64,000 nucleotides of DNA from NCBI RefSeq assembly GCF_030272615.1, contig NC_081406.1:242344218-242408217 (forward strand). The letters run 5' to 3'. Made by a program: the position numbers and the translations under genes. The stretch is from Cryptomeria japonica (lineage: Eukaryota > Streptophyta > Pinopsida > Cupressales > Cupressaceae). Within the stretch, counting starts at the first letter, position 1, and each line of letters begins with the position of its first letter. The notes under the pieces were generated by a model. The model was not told where the DNA came from and did not search any database. It worked only from the letters and a program-made list of their open reading frames with translations. Positions 1 through 12,489 of the stretch are shown in pieces.

Positions 1-1
1 T

Positions 2-328
2 GATCATAATATTTATGATTTTATTACAAAGAATGTCACAAGTTCAAACATAACAATCAAAGAGGATAATATCAATCTACCTATTCAATTTGAGGATCTT
101 GAACATGATCATAGGTTTGATAAAAAGGTTCATAGCTTTGATGATGATATTAAACAAATTGAATATTTTTTTTCTACTCATAATGAATTGTATGAAATGG
201 AGAAATTAAATGTTGAAATTGATGGTGATGTTCAATATGGGTTTTTCTTTCCTAATGATGAATGTGTTAGGGTAAAATTCATCATTGTTAACTGGAATAA
301 TAGGAAATCAAGGATCCTATCTAATTAA
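2..328 (+). CDS. Unidentified reading frame entering from the left edge (partial)
   Basis: A stop-free frame runs from base 2 to a TAA at 326-328, about 108 codons, with no start in the window. The protein is acidic and hydrophilic, rich in Asp, Asn and Phe (for example FEDLEHDHRF and HSFDDDIKQIEYFF). I recognise no catalytic motif, signal peptide or membrane segment. It runs a short way into a probable LTR starting near 265, so it may be the 3' end of a retrotransposon polyprotein or a captured fragment. Codon use is AT-rich like the rest of the window. Function unknown. Confidence 0.35.
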   Translation, partial: DHNIYDFITKNVTSSNITIKEDNINLPIQFEDLEHDHRFDKKVHSFDDDIKQIEYFFSTHNELYEMEKLNVEIDGDVQYGFFFPNDECVRVKFIIVNWNNRKSRILSN

Positions 329-1348
329 CAAATTTCAAAACATCAATAAAAGTATGCATGCATGACAATAAGGCTATAAATAAAATCAATCAAAACTCCC
401 TATTACATGGATGCAAATTGCTTCCATTGTTCTTCTCTTCCTTGAATAATGTTGGATCTCAAATATTGTGTTTATAACCTACAAATGGCACAAAGATTTG
501 AAGTTCATGATTGTTGAAAATGGAGAATTGATGCTAAATTTATAGATTTTTTGAGAAGATTGACTGAGAGGTGGAACTCTAGTGAGCTCACATGTTGATT
601 GATAGTGGAACTGATTTGATTGGGAGGTGGAACTTAAGTGAACTCACATGTTGATTGATAGTGGAACTAATTTGATTGGGAGGTGGAACTCAATCGATTG
701 AATAGTTAAGTGAATAGATTGAATAGTTAACTAAGATAAATAGGGAGATGACTAATTGAATGCATTGTTAGAAAAAATTGATATGGAGTTTGAAAAGGAG
801 ATTGGAGAGATAACTAAGTTAGCTAGTTAGTTAACTGAATTGATAGATCAGTTATGATTTTAGCGTGTGTTGTAATATTTTTAATTGAAATTCAATTTGA
901 TTTGCATGTGAATTGAACTTGACTTAGAAATTCAATTTGCTTTTCATTTAGATTTTCAAAAAATGAAATTGAAATGTACATTTATTGAAATTAACTAAAA
1001 TTATAGAATTTGGGGAATTTTAATTTGAAGAATGAATAAGCTAAGTAAATAATTTAAAGAAACTATTTAATTATTTAAAAATTTAATTTAATTAAATAAT
1101 TAATATTATCTAATTAAAGGTATTAGATCTTAATTAATTAAATAATAAATATTTATTTCATAATAAAGAGGAGCTTAGTGATTAAATGATTGGGATAGAT
1201 TTGGAAATTGAATAATTAGTAATATTAGAGAAATATGATGATTAAATTAATTCAGAAGAATGAGATTAATTAAATAATTAAAGAATTGTTTAACTATTAA
1301 GGATGAATAATTAGTGTGTAATCGATGAGACATTTTTAGGTGTCTACA
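265..1348 (+). repeat. Probable 1.08-kb LTR
   Basis: The block begins TGTTAGGG and ends GGTGTCTACA, giving TGT...ACA termini. Its length (1084 bp) nearly equals that of the solo LTR at 37829-38909 (1081 bp). Both end in an AT-rich tract of AATTAATTAAATAA-type words followed by TTTTTAGGTGT.TAC. The 5' halves are hard to align by eye, so the two are at most distant relatives. No TSD can be tested because the left side is off the window or internal. There is no coding sequence after base 328. Confidence 0.4.
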
Positions 1349-4300
1349 TTTGCCCTTCTTTGAGACAATGTCAGAATGGCATTGTTTGTACTGCCCGCCA
1401 AAATAACTAAACTAATCAACAAATGGAGATAAAAAATTTTAAGACATTAACTAATGCAACATAGTAACTATCATTACTCCAAATCATAGATTAACATCAC
1501 ATGAATGCATATAACATCATGAGCATAACCATACCCATAACAACACATAATGCAAGTGGAAATAATATCATAACAATTATCGTCTCAATGCTTACATCTA
1601 ATCTTTCATTCACCCATTCACTTTCTCCCTAGGGTATATTAAGGTCACTACTTACTAGAAACATCACAATAACACATCCATATTATGAAATCATTAGCTT
1701 CCATTTCATTTAAGATCTAGACTCAATTACTTTCTTCCTATCTTGAGATTATGAGCTAACAAACGCATATCTTCATAACCCCATTAACTTTTTAAGTTCA
1801 TTTTAAAGCACCAAATCAAATGTTTCATAATCCCCATATCCTCCATTATTCATCAATTACATCATGAATCTATATATATCATTCCCCTGCAAATGGAACA
1901 AAATTATTTCCTTAAGAATATCCATTGCACAATTCATCAAGATTACTATCCATATACATAAGCAAGATTATTACAGCAACTATTAATCTTCTTTCCAATT
2001 AGGATCTCATGCTACTAGACCAATTCAAAATCCATTTGATAAAACAAGAATGCACATAATCTAATCAGTCAATTACCTAATCCAACATAAGATCTCAATC
2101 TTAACATAACGAACATTCTTAAAACATGAACCATACAATGAATACATCATCTTATTCCAATACAAGATCATAGTCTCTACACAATCATGCCCTATTACAT
2201 AAGAATGCATAATCTCTCTTACATTTATAATTTCATCATGATACAATATACTATCTCAACACCTAGGAATAAGCTCTGCATGATGAATGATCATAGTATC
2301 CATACAAATCTACAGTTCTACTCATTCATTTTCAAATTCCAAAGATAACTAACAATAAGGATTAACATCTTTCAAATCAAGGCATACATGATTGTTAACA
2401 TAACCACTACCATCCACAAGATATACATAAGATAATTCCATTTGTATCACTCATCTTTTAATTTACTTCTAATCTAGAATTACATACACGTTGAATATCC
2501 ATTTATAACAATCTCAACCAATACATCTCATTCTGAAATCAACCTACTACAAGTCCTAACTTATATGTTCACAAGATACTAATTACATAGTCTACTTTCC
2601 TATTACATCTTTCTCAAGATATGAAACACATGATATCAATTCCTGTTACATATATTATGCTCCAAAGATCCCTCCACATAATGAGATAAGATATATCCAT
2701 AACCACACATGCAAACATCCAATGAAGAATGTCCCAATGGAAGAAGGCATCAAACCACCCGATCCTGTGGAACCAAACAGGAACCACCCCCCAAGATAGG
2801 ATATGACATGGGGTTCCAACTCACACTCAAGACCTAGGTTTACACCTAACAACCAAGGGAATCAACATGACATCTACAAGAGAACATCCAAGAACAATGA
2901 ATCAAATCACATCACAAGGCTAATAATAAATAAATAACCTCCCAAAGGCATAATCAACAATTAAGGCATAATGATAATGGAAATATGTAGGGAAGAATTG
3001 TCATCGCATGCTATCTTCACAAAGAAGGGGCCATGACACACCTTTATAGACATGTGGAGCCATCTCAACCTATGTACAACCTAGGGAGTTTGGCTTACCA
3101 CTCCAATGGTCTTCCCAATCCCATCTTGAATCTATCCTTAAGGGTTATGAATGGGGCATCAAAAAACCAATTTCATTATCTTGATTAAGTGAATTCCTAA
3201 TTACCCAAACCCACTAATAAATTAGTAAGGTTATCACTTTCAATTACATAGGAAAACTTTTCATGTGGTCTCATGGTAGGTCTAGACCCTAAGTATCCTC
3301 TCTAAGATCCTCTTAGAAGCCTAATGCTCACAACCTCAGTCCTACACATGCAAGAGCCCACTCTCCCTAACAATGGACCAATACCTTAGGGCATAACATA
3401 AACAAAATAACATCACATCAAAATCTTGAAGGCTCTCTAAAGACATAAACATAGTCTCAACATTACCAATACAAACTAGAGCATAATATGAATCATATAC
3501 CCAAATAGAAGCAAGAGCCTTCACCAAATCAATACAATAATGGACCAAAGAAAATACATGAGATCAATAACTAATATAAAATTAGTATTATTCCTTAATA
3601 GTGTGGCATAATCATCCCACTAGAGATCTCATAACCATTCCTCAACATCAACGCATTCTTCCTCTTGTTGGAGCTATATAACACATAAGCATAATCCTCC
3701 ACGGTAAGGCATGAACCATCTTAGCAGAGCACAAATAAAAAATAGCATGAGCAATAAAACCTCAAATGAACTCTCTGAGTATCCAAAACAATCAAATAAA
3801 GCCTCTGGTAAAAGCATAAAGTCCAGAAAAGCATTCACACTAAGCAAAACTGACAAAATTGACAACTCTAGGTAGAACAGTGCATCAAAACCTAAAATGG
3901 TGTATCTAGGAGATATTTCAGCTCTCCCATGACATCTTTTGGCATTTTGGGGCCATAATTTAGCATTTTGGTGCCAAACATTAGCGTTTTGGATTCATAA
4001 GGCAAAAATCAAAGGAAACAAACAATACAAGTGACGAAACTTGTCCAGTTCGCACATAGGCCTACAAAATTTATAAATAACTCTCCTAGAATATGTGAGA
4101 GGACAAAATAGGACTAAAAAAACAATAATTTGGATTCACAAGACCATGCAAATGAGTTTCAACATCCAAAACTTTGCACCTCTTGCACACAGACTTACGT
4201 TGAACAACCCAGATTCCACATAACTGCACCAAACTCACATAACAACATATGGGGATGCCATAGAGTACAAAGAAATACAAAAAGGCAATAAAAAGGAAAT

Positions 4301-5236
4301 AGAAAGACTAATAGAACAACAAGGAAGGTAATTCATAATCCAAAAAGGAAAATGTAGAATAAATATTCCCGACTATATCCAAAATTTCCAATTTTCCAAC
4401 CACATATATAAATAAACCTTTCCCCAATACAAAATTAAATAACATAATGTCAAATAGCTATCCCCGTTAATCCCTAAAGACAATCTTTGAGAAAACATAG
4501 AGAGGGCAAATTTTTTTTTTGGAAATCAAAATGCAGAATAAGGACCAAGCTCCAACTTGGAAATAATTGAAGTGATGGCCCATAAATTTAAAGTAGAGCA
4601 ACAATCCAATCCAAAACTCCAGCAATTCCAATCCAAGATCATATAATCAGAAATCCAAAATCCTCAAGTAACATTCACAGAGATGCCAACCACGACAATG
4701 CACAACCAAAAACATTAAATAGAAAAATTAAATAAAAACTATAGAAAATCATCAACCAATCAAAATATTCTATAAAACTATATATTATACCTATCATGCT
4801 TTATTTCAAGGTAAATAATATAAAATAGTCTTATTTACTTACCTCCTCAAAAATAACCAATCAGATAAAAGGGTAGGTAACAATTATATTTTCTCAATTA
4901 ACCATATAGTAACAAGAGGGTATAATATTATTAACAATAATAGATTAATAATAAATCAACCCAATATGGTACTATAGTAGGTAATAAATGTAATATCCAA
5001 GGGATGAATAAAAATCAAGTAAAACTATATAAACAAGCTCCACATTAATTAAAAAGAATCAAATAAATAATAAATCATAATTGAACAATAAATAGATAAT
5101 AAAGAATTAATTAAAAGATAAATCATCAAAACTATTTAAATTAAATAAATAGAATATACTAAAATAAAATAAAATAAACATTAGAACCCAATAAATAAAT
5201 AAGACCAATTAATAAATAAATAATAAATCATCAAAT

Positions 5237-6588
5237 TGTTGGATATTGCCAAGAAGTTTGTTGGAATGATGTGTTGTCATAGATGTCGACATAGTCTTTT
5301 GTGTATTGCAATGTTGCAGTCAGATTAAATAAGTTGGTGTGGCCAGTGTGTTGCAGTTGAGCTGTTGTAGTTTAATGGGTTTTGAGACAAGTATCTCTAC
5401 TTGATTTGGATAAATTTTCCAGTGGTTTGCTTGAAGATTTGATCAAGTTATGAGGTATGGTATTGTGGTTGATTGTTCAGTTGTTTGTATTGTTCAGTGT
5501 TTTGGATTCTGCTCTGCATTGCTCTGAAATTGCAATATACTGGTTTGCAGATTTGGTAGAGTGTTTGGGGAATTCATGTGTCCTCAATTAAAATGGTTCA
5601 TGATTTATAGGTCTGCAGTGAATCTTTCATATTAACAGTCAGTTCTATGTGTGTTCTTGAGGTTCGGTATAATGATGATGAAGATTCTAGTAAGTGGTGA
5701 TGTTGTGGTTATTTTTGTGGTAATTCATGTTGCTTGTGGATGTTTCTAGATCATGTTCTATTCATGTTGATGGTCTGTATTGATCATTGTGTGTGTTATT
5801 GATCATTTTCTTGATCCGGTAGTGTTCTTCGTGTTATGTGACATTCATGATGATTGTAGCGTGTTGTAGATATTTGAGGCATAATTCTTGGAAGTGTTTC
5901 TTGCATGTGGTGTTGATTTAGGTCCAGACTATGTCTTATCTAACATTATTTTCTTCTCCATGCGTTATTGTATCATGTGAGGCTATATGCTTTGTAATTT
6001 GTGTTGAGGGTTGAGCCGACCTTGAAATATAGGTTGATGATTTGTAAAAATATTTGTAATAATCATGTGTGAGATGTATCAGTGAGTGTGTGATCGAGTA
6101 AATGTGCAAGCAAGTATTTTGATCTTTCGAAAATGTGAAGGAAGTGTTTTGATCTTTAAGATCAAATTGTGTGCTGAGTTGAAACTATAACCAGGCATGA
6201 GAAGATGTTATTTCGTCAGTTCATGATCCTCTAGATGTAATCTGAATGTTTTTGTAAGACATTGAGTCTTCCTTAGGGTTGTAGCCGCCCTTGTTTTTTT
6301 ATTTGAGCAGTGAGCTCTTGGTAGTGTTCTTGAATGCATGTGCATTCCCCATTTTAATATTTCATTTACTCCTAATAGGGTTTATCTCATTGTGGGTAGG
6401 TTCCCACCATGGTTTTTCCCTTAACTGGATTTTCCATGTCAAAAATCTTGGTCTTATGTAAGTTATTGATGTGGTATTGATTTGTGCTTTCACTACTAAT
6501 TATCATATATGAATTTAAGTCTGAGTTGTATAGTGTTTGTGAGAAAACTGATTCACCCCCCTCTCAGATTGTTGCCTTGTTGCCAACA
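5237..6588 (+). repeat. Copia-1 5' LTR
   Basis: 1352 bp, with the inverted ends TGTTGG...CCAACA. It matches 9781-10373 and 11763-12489 of the 3' LTR in order. The 3' portion holds the ATTCACCCCCCTCTCAG block common at copia LTR ends in this window. It is directly followed by the primer-binding site. Confidence 0.85.
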
Positions 6589-6590
6589 AT

Positions 6591-6602
6591 TAGTATCAAA
6601 GC
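6591..6602 (+). other. Copia-1 primer-binding site (mutated)
   Basis: TAGTATCAAAGC lies two bases after the 5' LTR. The intact initiator-Met PBS in Copia-2 and Copia-4 is TGGTATCAGAGC, so two G-to-A changes are visible here. Confidence 0.75.
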
Positions 6603-6625
6603 ATAATATTTTGAGTGTTGGATAG

Positions 6626-7680
6626 ATGGTTGATAAGGGTTATGATTTGGAATTCAAGAATGGAAAATGTAAGATCTTGAGTAGCTCTGAAATTGAGATT
6701 GCATCAGGTACAAAGACTAAAGGTAATATCTTTCACTTGAATGTTGGTGGTAAAAGTTGTTTGATTGCTCAAATTGATGAAAGTTGGTTATGTCATAGAA
6801 GGATGTGTCATGTAATTTTGGACTGCATGGTTAAGATAAGTTCTACTCAAGTTGTAAGATATCTATCTAAGTTGGTAAAGCCTTCTAATCTAGTATGTAA
6901 GGAATTTCAATTAGGAAAGCAGGCAATAGTTTCTGTCAAAAGAAAACGTTATACTTCTAATAGAATATTGGATCTTGCACATATTGATTTGTGTGGTCCT
7001 TCTAGAGTGATAATCTTGTAGGGTGATAGGTATTTCATGTTGTTTATTGATGACTATTCAAGGATGATGTGGGTTACTTTCTTAAGGGAGAAGTCTAAAG
7101 CATTAAAGAAGTTCAAAATTTTCAAAGCTATGATTGATACTAAGACTAGATTGAAGCTAAAGTGTTTGAGATCTAACAGAGGTGGTGAATTTACTTTTGA
7201 TAAGTTCAATTCTTTTTGTGAAGAGCATGGGGTGAAGAGATGGTTATCTACTCCGCGGACCCCTCAGCAGAATGGTGTTGTGGAAAAGAAGAACAGGATA
7301 ATTCAGGAAGCTACTAGGACGATGATGATTTAAGGAAATATTTATCATATCTATTGGAGAGAAGTTGTGAGTATTGTTGTATACAATTTCAACCAAGTGC
7401 TTATGAAAGGTGATATTGGAAAGACTCACTATGAGTTATGGTTTGGTCATGTTCCTACAGTTAGATTTTCAAAAAAATTGGAAGTAAATACTATATCAAA
7501 AGAGATGAAGATTTAGGGAAGTTTGATGCCAGATGTGATGAAGGAATCTTTCTTGGTTATTCTACTAAGAGCAAGGTCTACCAGTGTTATAATAAAAGAT
7601 TGAGAAAGATAGTTGAGAGTTCTAATTTGAAAGTTGATGAAGGAAATGAGTATCAGCCCACATACTCTACATAGGATTTA
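6626..7680 (+). pseudogene. Copia-1 integrase remnant (GAG-pre-integrase and core)
   Basis: Integrase would insert the element cDNA into host DNA; this copy is dead. The readable product starts in the GAG-pre-integrase region with no gag or protease before it. The HHCC zinc-binding site is damaged: WLCHRRMCH is kept, but the second Cys of the CxxC pair is Phe (VCKEFQLGK). The core has the first Asp in HIDLCGP. The second catalytic Asp is Asn (LRSNRGGEF, near 7180). The Glu is kept in NGVVEKKNR. In-frame stops occur at 7019-7021 and 7331-7333, and a frame change lies near 7480. The downstream part (GSKYYIKRDEDLGKFD through CYNKRLRKIVESSN) is the integrase C-terminal region. Confidence 0.9.
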
Positions 7681-9437
7681 GATGATCAGGATGTCAGTGC
7701 AGATAAAGGAAAGCAAGTGCAGACCCAGAATCAAGTTCAGATTGCTCCAAAAAATCTTGAGAATGAAGGTGCAAATGCTAGTGCAGAAGAAAGAGCACAA
7801 GAGTCTAGAAATCATGAAAATCCTAAGACTCCTAGGTATGTAAGGTTGAATCATTTAGAGAATCAAATCATAGGTTATAAGAATAGAGGTGTGATGACTA
7901 GGAGAAAAAATGTTGAAGAGTATTGCTTTATTTATAAGATTTAACCTAATAATGTTGATGAAGCTTGCAAATATGAAAATTGGGTTAAAGAAATGGAAGA
8001 GGAATTGAATCAGATTGAAAAGAATAATACATGGATTCTTGTTCCCATACCTAAGGATAAAAATGTAATTGGAACTAAATGGGTGTACTAAATTAAGTTA
8101 GATGAAAAAAGTGAAGTTGTTAGGAATAAAACAAGACTTGTTTGTAAAGATTATTCTTAGATGGAAGGTATTGATTTGAGGAGACTTTTGCTCTCGTAGC
8201 TAGAATTGAAGTTGTTAGATTATTTCTTGATTATGCTACTTACAAATATTCCAAAGTGTATTAGATGGATGTCAAGTCAGCCTTTCTTTATGGTGAGCTG
8301 GAATAATAATTCTATATTGAGCAACTGGATGGTTTTCAAGTGACATATCAGAAAGATATGGTTTTTAGGTTGAAGAAAGCATTATATGGATTGCAGCAAG
8401 CTCCAAGAGCTTGGTATGTCAGATTGGATAATTATTTGATGAAGCTTGAATTTAATAAAGGAACTGTTGATATTAATCTGTACTTCAAGATTGATAATGA
8501 TAACATCTTAATTGTTGAAGTTTTTATTGATGATATTATCTTTGGTGGAAATGATGGTTTGTGCAAAAAGTTTGTTGATGATATGCAAAATGAATTTGAG
8601 ATGTCTATGATAGGTGAGATTAAATTCTTTTTGGGATTGCAAATTACTCAGCTGGAGTTGTTGAAGAAGTTTGGTTTAGATGATGCAAAGCCTGTTGGTA
8701 CACCTATGGTGACCAAATGTAAGTTAACAAAGGATGATGATTATCTGAAAGCAAATCAGACTAGATACAGATCTATGATTGATGGATTGTTGTATTTGAC
8801 TTGGACTAGACCAAATATTGTGAATGTTGTGTGTCTTGTTGCTATATTTCAAGTTGATCCTAAGGAATCTCATGTTCTAGTTGTAAAGAGAATTTTCAGA
8901 TATTTGATAGGGATGACTGATTTTGGTTTGTGGTATCCTAGAGATGATGATTTTACTTTGAGTGTTTTTATTGACGATGATCGAGAAGGTGATGTTGATG
9001 ATAGAAAGAGCACTTGTGGTGGTGCATTTTTCTTGGGTAAGATATTGGTTTCATGGATGAGTAAGAAGTAGAACTCTATCTCTTTGTCTATTGTTGAAGT
9101 TGAATACATTATTGCTGCTAGCAAATGTACTCAAGTTATTTGGATGAAGTAGATGTTGAAGGATATCAGAGTTATTTTTTATGAGCCTACTACTATATAC
9201 TATGATAATTCAAGTGCTATTAATATTTTTATGAATCTGGTGTTGCATTCTAGGACCAAGCATATATCGATCAAGTTTTATTTCTTGAGAGAGAAGGTAA
9301 ATGAGAAGGAAATCAGATTGGAGTATGTATCTACAAAGGAATAGACTATAAATATCTTCATGAAGTAATTGCCTAAAGATACATTTGAATATCTCAAAGA
9401 GAAGCTAGGGGTGATTTCCCCTCCTGATGAGAACTAA
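7681..9437 (+). pseudogene. Copia-1 reverse transcriptase and RNase H remnant
   Basis: The region reads linker, RT and RNase H in the usual copia order, with many stops and frame changes between 7945 and 8340. RT motifs seen are NVIGTKWVY, ALYGLQQAPRAWY and the catalytic FIDDIIFGG. About 15 codons are deleted after GLQITQ, so the tether to LLKKFG is shortened. RNase H follows: the usual ADWAGD motif is degraded to DDREGD, VDDRKSTCGG is kept, the active-site Glu lies in VEVEYIIAAS, and YYDNSSAINI is present. The frame ends at TAA 9435-9437. Not functional. Confidence 0.9.
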
Positions 9438-9780
9438 GGTGCATGGATTTGCATTAGTCTGGTGGACTTCACAGAGATATCCTGTGATCCAGATTGATGA
9501 GTGAGGCTGCTACTCAGGGGAGTACTCAGTGTGTGGTTTAGATGTTCCATTTTGTTTTGGGGGAGAGAGTGTTTGGCTAAGTGAGTGAGATTTGTGTAGT
9601 ACATGTGCATTTTAAATTTATGTCAAATGGGGAGAGAGTCATGTGAAAAACCCTATGGGAGAGAGTCCTATGTTGAGTTGTGTTCATAATATTGGGGGGA
9701 GGTTGTTGGTTGTTGATTTCTTTCTTTGCATTGATTTTTTTTCACATTCATATATTGTCATCAATTCCAAAGTGGGAGAT
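9438..9780 (+). other. Copia-1 3' untranslated region with polypurine tract
   Basis: Non-coding stretch between the pol stop and the 3' LTR, with repeated GGGGAGAGAGT-type purine runs. The last bases before the LTR, CCAAAGTGGGAGAT (9767-9780), are the expected plus-strand priming polypurine tract; the same word precedes the Copia-4 3' LTR as CCAAAGGGGGAGAT. Confidence 0.75.
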
Positions 9781-12489
9781 TGTTGGATATTGCTAATAAG
9801 TTTGCTATAATTATGTGTTGTCATTGATGCCAACATATTCTTTTGTGTATTCTAGTGTTGCACTCAGATTAAATAAGTTGGTTTGGCCAATGTGTTGTAG
9901 ATAATTTGTTGTGGTTTAATGAGTTTTGAGATAAGTATCTCTACTTAATTCAACTAAATTTGCAATGGTCTGCATGAATATTTGATCAAGTTATGAGGTT
10001 CGGTATTGTGGTTGATTGTTTAGTTGTTTATGTTGTTCAGTGTTCTGGATTTTGCTCCAGAATTGCAATATCTTGGTTTGCAAGTTTGGTAGTGTTTGGG
10101 GCGTTCATATGTGTCCTTAATTTAGATGATTCATGATTTGGATGTCTGCAAGTGAATCTTTCAATTTAATAGTCATTTTTGTGTGTGTTCTTGAGGTTTG
10201 GTATAATGATGATGAAGATTCTAGTAAGTGTTGATATTGTGGTTGTTTTTGTGGTAATTCATGTTGCTTGTGGATGTTTCTAGATCATGTTCTATCTGTG
10301 TTGATGGTCCACATTGATCGTTGTGTGCATTATTGATCATTTTCTTTATCTAGTGGTGTTCTTCATGTTATATTGTTGGCATTTGGAGATTATTGGTATT
10401 TTGCATAAAGATTGCATTAATGATATGTTGTCATTGATGATAATTGAACCGATAATGGTATTCATGATATTGCTAATATTGTTGATTTTGATATTGGCTA
10501 GTAACTGGTGAACCGGTATAAAGGGTTAAACATTTCTATTTAATGTAACTAGTAAAACCCTATCAACTGTTAAACCCTAACCGACCAAATTTGTTGGTTT
10601 ATTATTTGATAAGCGGTAATGATGGAGACACGTGTGATCATTGTATAAGGATAAATTCAAATTGTCTTGGCGTGTTTTTTATTGTCTAGGGAAGGAGCAA
10701 AGTGGATTGCATTTAATGCACAGCGTGTGATGAGTTACAAAGTCTGATGAAGCGGTGATCATGGAGCGGTTGAAATTGTCTTGAAGAATGTGAAGAGATT
10801 GTCATGATTTCTAATGGTCAAGGTTGTACCGACTTGTTTGTAATATCGATGATGAGAATTAGGTTTTTGTTGTGTTATCGACCTAAATGATTTCTATTTA
10901 GGGTCGATGAAGTTGTTTGTAAAGGTTGTTGGCAAGGTTGGTAGAAAACCTGTTGAGTGTATAGTTTCCAAACCGGTGAATGGATTTGCACTTTGAGTGA
11001 AGGCAGATTGAAGGTTATAGAAGGATCTGATCAAGAAAAAGTAGTGCTATTCAGAAAGATCAATAAAACTATTTTTTTCTAACAATTACAACAGAAGTTA
11101 AATCCCTTAACCAGGTGAACTCTAACAAGCTTGGTTACTCATTAAATCCTCTAACAAGTTGATCCATTAGCTTGGATTATTAAATCCTCCAACAAGGTTA
11201 CTCCTAACAGAGTATTGTGCTTCTGACAAGCCATATTTGTAAATCCTTTAACTGGGTGATTCCTAACTAGAATTAGTTCTTAACAAGTCTTATTGTAAAG
11301 CTCTAACAGGTTTTGGATCCTAACAGGGTGAACTTCAGAAGAGTTCAGATAGCTATCCTTGTGAGTCCCATCTCACCGTGGTTTTTACCTATTTGGGTTT
11401 TCCACGTATAAACATTTGTGTCAAGTGGTGAATGCTTTTGTGGTTGTGACTTTATTTGTTGATATGGTTAATTCCTAATAAGGCATGTTAAGTTGAAGCA
11501 TTGAATATGAATATGTTGAGTTATGATTAAGCATTGTTGATGTTTACATAGATGTTGAAGTTATTTATTGTTAAAGTTGTCATAACAATTAAACCGGTTG
11601 ATGTCAAGTATTCTTATGAGTATTGAACTTGACTGAGATATGTTTACTTTGTTTGACAGAGTTTGAGTTTGAGAACTTTGTTTCATTTTTTCTATATATT
11701 GATTCACCCACCTCTCTCAGTATTCTATCAAATACGTATTCTTTCATCATACCATCATATACAACATTTATGATTATTGTAGCATGTTGCGGATGTTCAA
11801 GACATAATTCTTAGAAGTGTTTCTTGCGTGTAGTGTTGATTTAGGTCCAGACTATGTCTTAGCCAACATTTTTTTGGTTGGCATGTGCTATTGTAGCGTG
11901 TGAGATTATATGCTTTGTAATTTGTGTTAAGGGTTGAGTCGACCTTGAAATATAGGTTGATTATTTGTTTAAATGTTTGTAAGAATAATGAGTGAGATGT
12001 ATTTGCATTGTATCTGTGAGCAAGTGTTTTGATCTTTTGGAAGTGTGAAGGAAGTGTGTGGTAAAGCAGATCAAACTATGTGCTTAACTGAAATTGTAAC
12101 CATGCTTAACCAGAACTGTAACCAAGCATGAGAAGCTCCTATTTCATCAATTCATGATCCTCTGGATGTAATCCAAATCTTCCTCTGGGTTGTAGCCCAT
12201 CTTGTTTTGTGATTTGAGAAATGAGCACTGCACCTCAATGCATGTGCATTCCTCATTGTAATATTTTATTTACTCCTAGTAGGGTATTATATCATTGTGG
12301 GTAGGTTCCCATCATAGTTTTTCCCTTAATCGGGTTTTCCATGTCAAAAATATTGGTGCTATGTGTTCTATTAATGTGGTATTGATTTATGTTTTCACTA
12401 ATAATTATCATATCTAAATTTAAGTTTGAGTTGTGTAGTATTTGTGAGAAAATTGATTCACCTCTCAATTTGTTTCCTTGTTGCCAACG
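9781..12489 (+). repeat. Copia-1 3' LTR, interrupted by a solo LTR
   Basis: Starts TGTTGGATATTGC and ends CCAACG. It aligns with the 5' LTR except for an extra segment at 10374-11757. Without that insert and its duplication it is about 1.32 kb, the size of the 5' LTR. Confidence 0.85.
10374..11757 (+). repeat. Solo LTR of another copia family nested in the Copia-1 3' LTR
   Basis: 1384 bp starting TGTTGGCATTTGG and ending ACCATCA. The segment is missing from the 5' LTR, which reads straight across this point. Flanks are TATAT (10369-10373) and TATAC (11758-11762), a 4-of-5 match expected of an aged TSD. Near its end it holds GATTCACCCACCTCTCTCAG, a block typical of copia LTR ends here. No coding region. 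Confidence 0.75.

Larger units (their letters stand above)
5237..12489 (+). mobile_element. Copia-1: decayed Ty1/copia element nested in the giant LTR (TSD CAAAT)
   Basis: The element runs from TGTTGG at 5237 to CCAACG at 12489. CAAAT is duplicated at 5232-5236 and 12490-12494, and removing the element restores continuity with the undisturbed LTR copy near 18915. Order is 5' LTR, mutated PBS, integrase-RT-RNase H remnant, polypurine tract, 3' LTR. The IN-before-RT order identifies Ty1/copia. Gag and protease are absent. The 3' LTR is lengthened by a nested solo LTR. The two LTRs differ at roughly one base in seven over the first 120 bp by eye, so the insertion is old. Confidence 0.9.
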
